Below, piece after piece: positions 63,120-64,000 of a stretch of DNA of 64,000 bases; position 1 is the first letter of the stretch; every line of letters begins with the position of its first letter. The DNA comes from an uncultured Alphaproteobacteria bacterium (GTDB lineage: Bacteria > Pseudomonadota > Alphaproteobacteria > Rs-D84), in contig CALXXV010000006.1 in assembly GCA_944392775.1 (NCBI GenBank), positions 1-64,000 of the forward strand, given 5' to 3'. The position numbers and the translations under genes are program-made. Below the pieces are notes generated by a model that worked only from the letters and a program-made list of their open reading frames with translations, had not been told where the DNA came from and did not search any database.

Positions 63120-64000
63120 TTAATGGATACCGACTTGGAACTGGTCACCCCACCCTGCTACGACTTGACCGCCGACAGTGCATTGGATATCTTCAAAGCC
63201 ATTTTCTACCTGATTCTTTTTTACTACGCTACTAGTTATCAAACCACCGGCAGTACCTAAAACAACCCCTGCTACAGAATCAGAAATCAAACGAGCTGTA
63301 TTAAACTTTCCTTCTTCCGTTTTCCAATTACTTTTTTCAAAGCCAGAAGAAATTTTATCTAATTCTGCAACAGCAGAACTTATTTTTGTTTTAGATTCAT
63401 TGTTTGCAATTCTTTCTGCATCTAATTTTTGTATTTCATTAATAATATTTTGCAGTTCTTCAAACATTGCATTAAAAGTAGTACCATTTTTTTGATCACC
63501 TTCACAATAATCCAGTATACTAATTATCAAAGCAACGATTTTTTCATTTGAAGCATAAGTATTTTGCCATACTTTAACCTTAGCAATTTTTGTTGCATCA
63601 CACTCGTATTGATCTTGCGTTACATTTACAACATCCTCACATTGTGAAGTAGCAGGATTAAATTTTTGGTCAGGATTTTGCTGACATTTACATACCCCAT
63701 TTTCCCATTTTGCAAGAGATGCAGGGACATAACAGCAAGCCTCACATTCAGATTTCTGACTGCCAGTCAACCCACCGCATCTTTGTTGTACACAAGATAA
63801 CTTTGGTTGTTCTGCAATAATTTCTTCTTTATTTTCTATTTGTTTACTTTCTTCGTTAACTACTTCTACACAGGTTTTGCCGTTCCATTCACGTTCTTTA
63901 CCATCAGAAGACTTTACACAACTACATTTATCTTGGAACCATACCGTTCCTTCTCCTTTTAAACAAGCTAATTTTTCTGGATTTATATAACAGAACCATC
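63120..64000 (-). CDS. Cys-rich modular protein, 5' end outside the window
   Basis: The reading frame stays open from the stop at 63120 to the right edge (at least 293 codons), so the true start lies beyond. The visible N-terminal part consists of short Cys modules: LACLKGEGTVWFQDKCSCV, EWNGKTCVE, CCYVPASLAKWENGVCKC. Then follow a coiled-coil-like middle (FEELQNIINEIQKLDAERI), a Gly-rich hydrophobic segment (VAGVVLGTAGGLITSSVV) and a Cys-containing end (IQCTVGGQVVAGWGD). Probably exported or membrane associated. Function unknown. Confidence 0.6.
   Translation of the reverse strand, partial: WFCYINPEKLACLKGEGTVWFQDKCSCVKSSDGKEREWNGKTCVEVVNEESKQIENKEEIIAEQPKLSCVQQRCGGLTGSQKSECEACCYVPASLAKWENGVCKCQQNPDQKFNPATSQCEDVVNVTQDQYECDATKIAKVKVWQNTYASNEKIVALIISILDYCEGDQKNGTTFNAMFEELQNIINEIQKLDAERIANNESKTKISSAVAELDKISSGFEKSNWKTEEGKFNTARLISDSVAGVVLGTAGGLITSSVVKKNQVENGFEDIQCTVGGQVVAGWGDQFQVGIH

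Overview
The window is a 64 kb stretch of an AT-rich Gram-negative chromosome. Gene order points to an alphaproteobacterium: rpsM-rpsK-rpoA-rplQ without rpsD, acpP-fabF near mltG, ftsE-ftsX-DUF218-plsC, uvrC-pgsA, and an RpoH-type promoter of the alphaproteobacterial form (CTTG-N17-CTTATAT) before dnaJ. The low GC, many exported Cys-rich or fibre-like proteins and compact spacing suggest an uncultured host-associated (gut-type) lineage. That placement is inference, not proof.

Left part (1-22.7 kb): a partial exported protein and a methyltransferase-like gene, then the ribosomal region. One long minus-strand superoperon runs from a near-consensus promoter at 22640-22668 through rpsL, rpsG, fusA, tuf and the S10, spc and alpha genes to rpsK, ending at a terminator at 5340-5361. 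adk, usual between secY and rpsM in alphaproteobacteria, is absent. Between rpsK and rpoA the order is interrupted by three divergent paralogues of an unknown exported Cys-rich family on the plus strand. They have their own promoters and terminator, and rpoA-rplQ has acquired its own promoter. Nearly every spacer of the superoperon carries a small hairpin. The strongest, 12 perfect base pairs, sits just before secY, whose start has no recognisable Shine-Dalgarno sequence.

Middle part (22.8-42 kb): two outer-membrane beta-barrels, mltG, tRNA-Pro(CGG), an acyl-CoA synthetase, fabF and acpP, an integrase-like protein that has lost its catalytic residues, an unknown Cys-containing protein, lepA, a GNAT acetyltransferase and rbfA. 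Then comes a striking minus-strand cluster at 34.3-41.9 kb. It contains a beta-barrel protein and four large exported proteins (469-698 aa) built from phage-tail-fibre-like and coiled-coil repeats, sharing an N-terminal IASKxYVD motif and a C-terminal short domain. It looks like a surface-fibre system in which modules recombine between neighbours: a 90-nt segment is identical in two genes.

Right part (42-64 kb): envelope genes (pal, ftsE-ftsX-DUF218-plsC, tolB), a short HTH regulator, an exported nuclease, a ribbon-helix-helix gene paired with a divergent DinD-family gene (a possible undescribed two-gene module), an orphan VirB2-like pilin, a Cys-rich lipoprotein, fructose-bisphosphate aldolase, efp, ppa, dnaN, an AsmA-family protein, an RluC-type pseudouridine synthase, a type IV pilin-like protein, a compact uvrC, pgsA, dnaJ, parE, an unknown gene and a truncated Cys-rich gene at the right edge. 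At least three genes (ftsE, uvrC, parE) have a -10 element about 7 nt before the start codon and no Shine-Dalgarno, so leaderless transcription is likely. No rRNA, CRISPR array or insertion sequence was seen.
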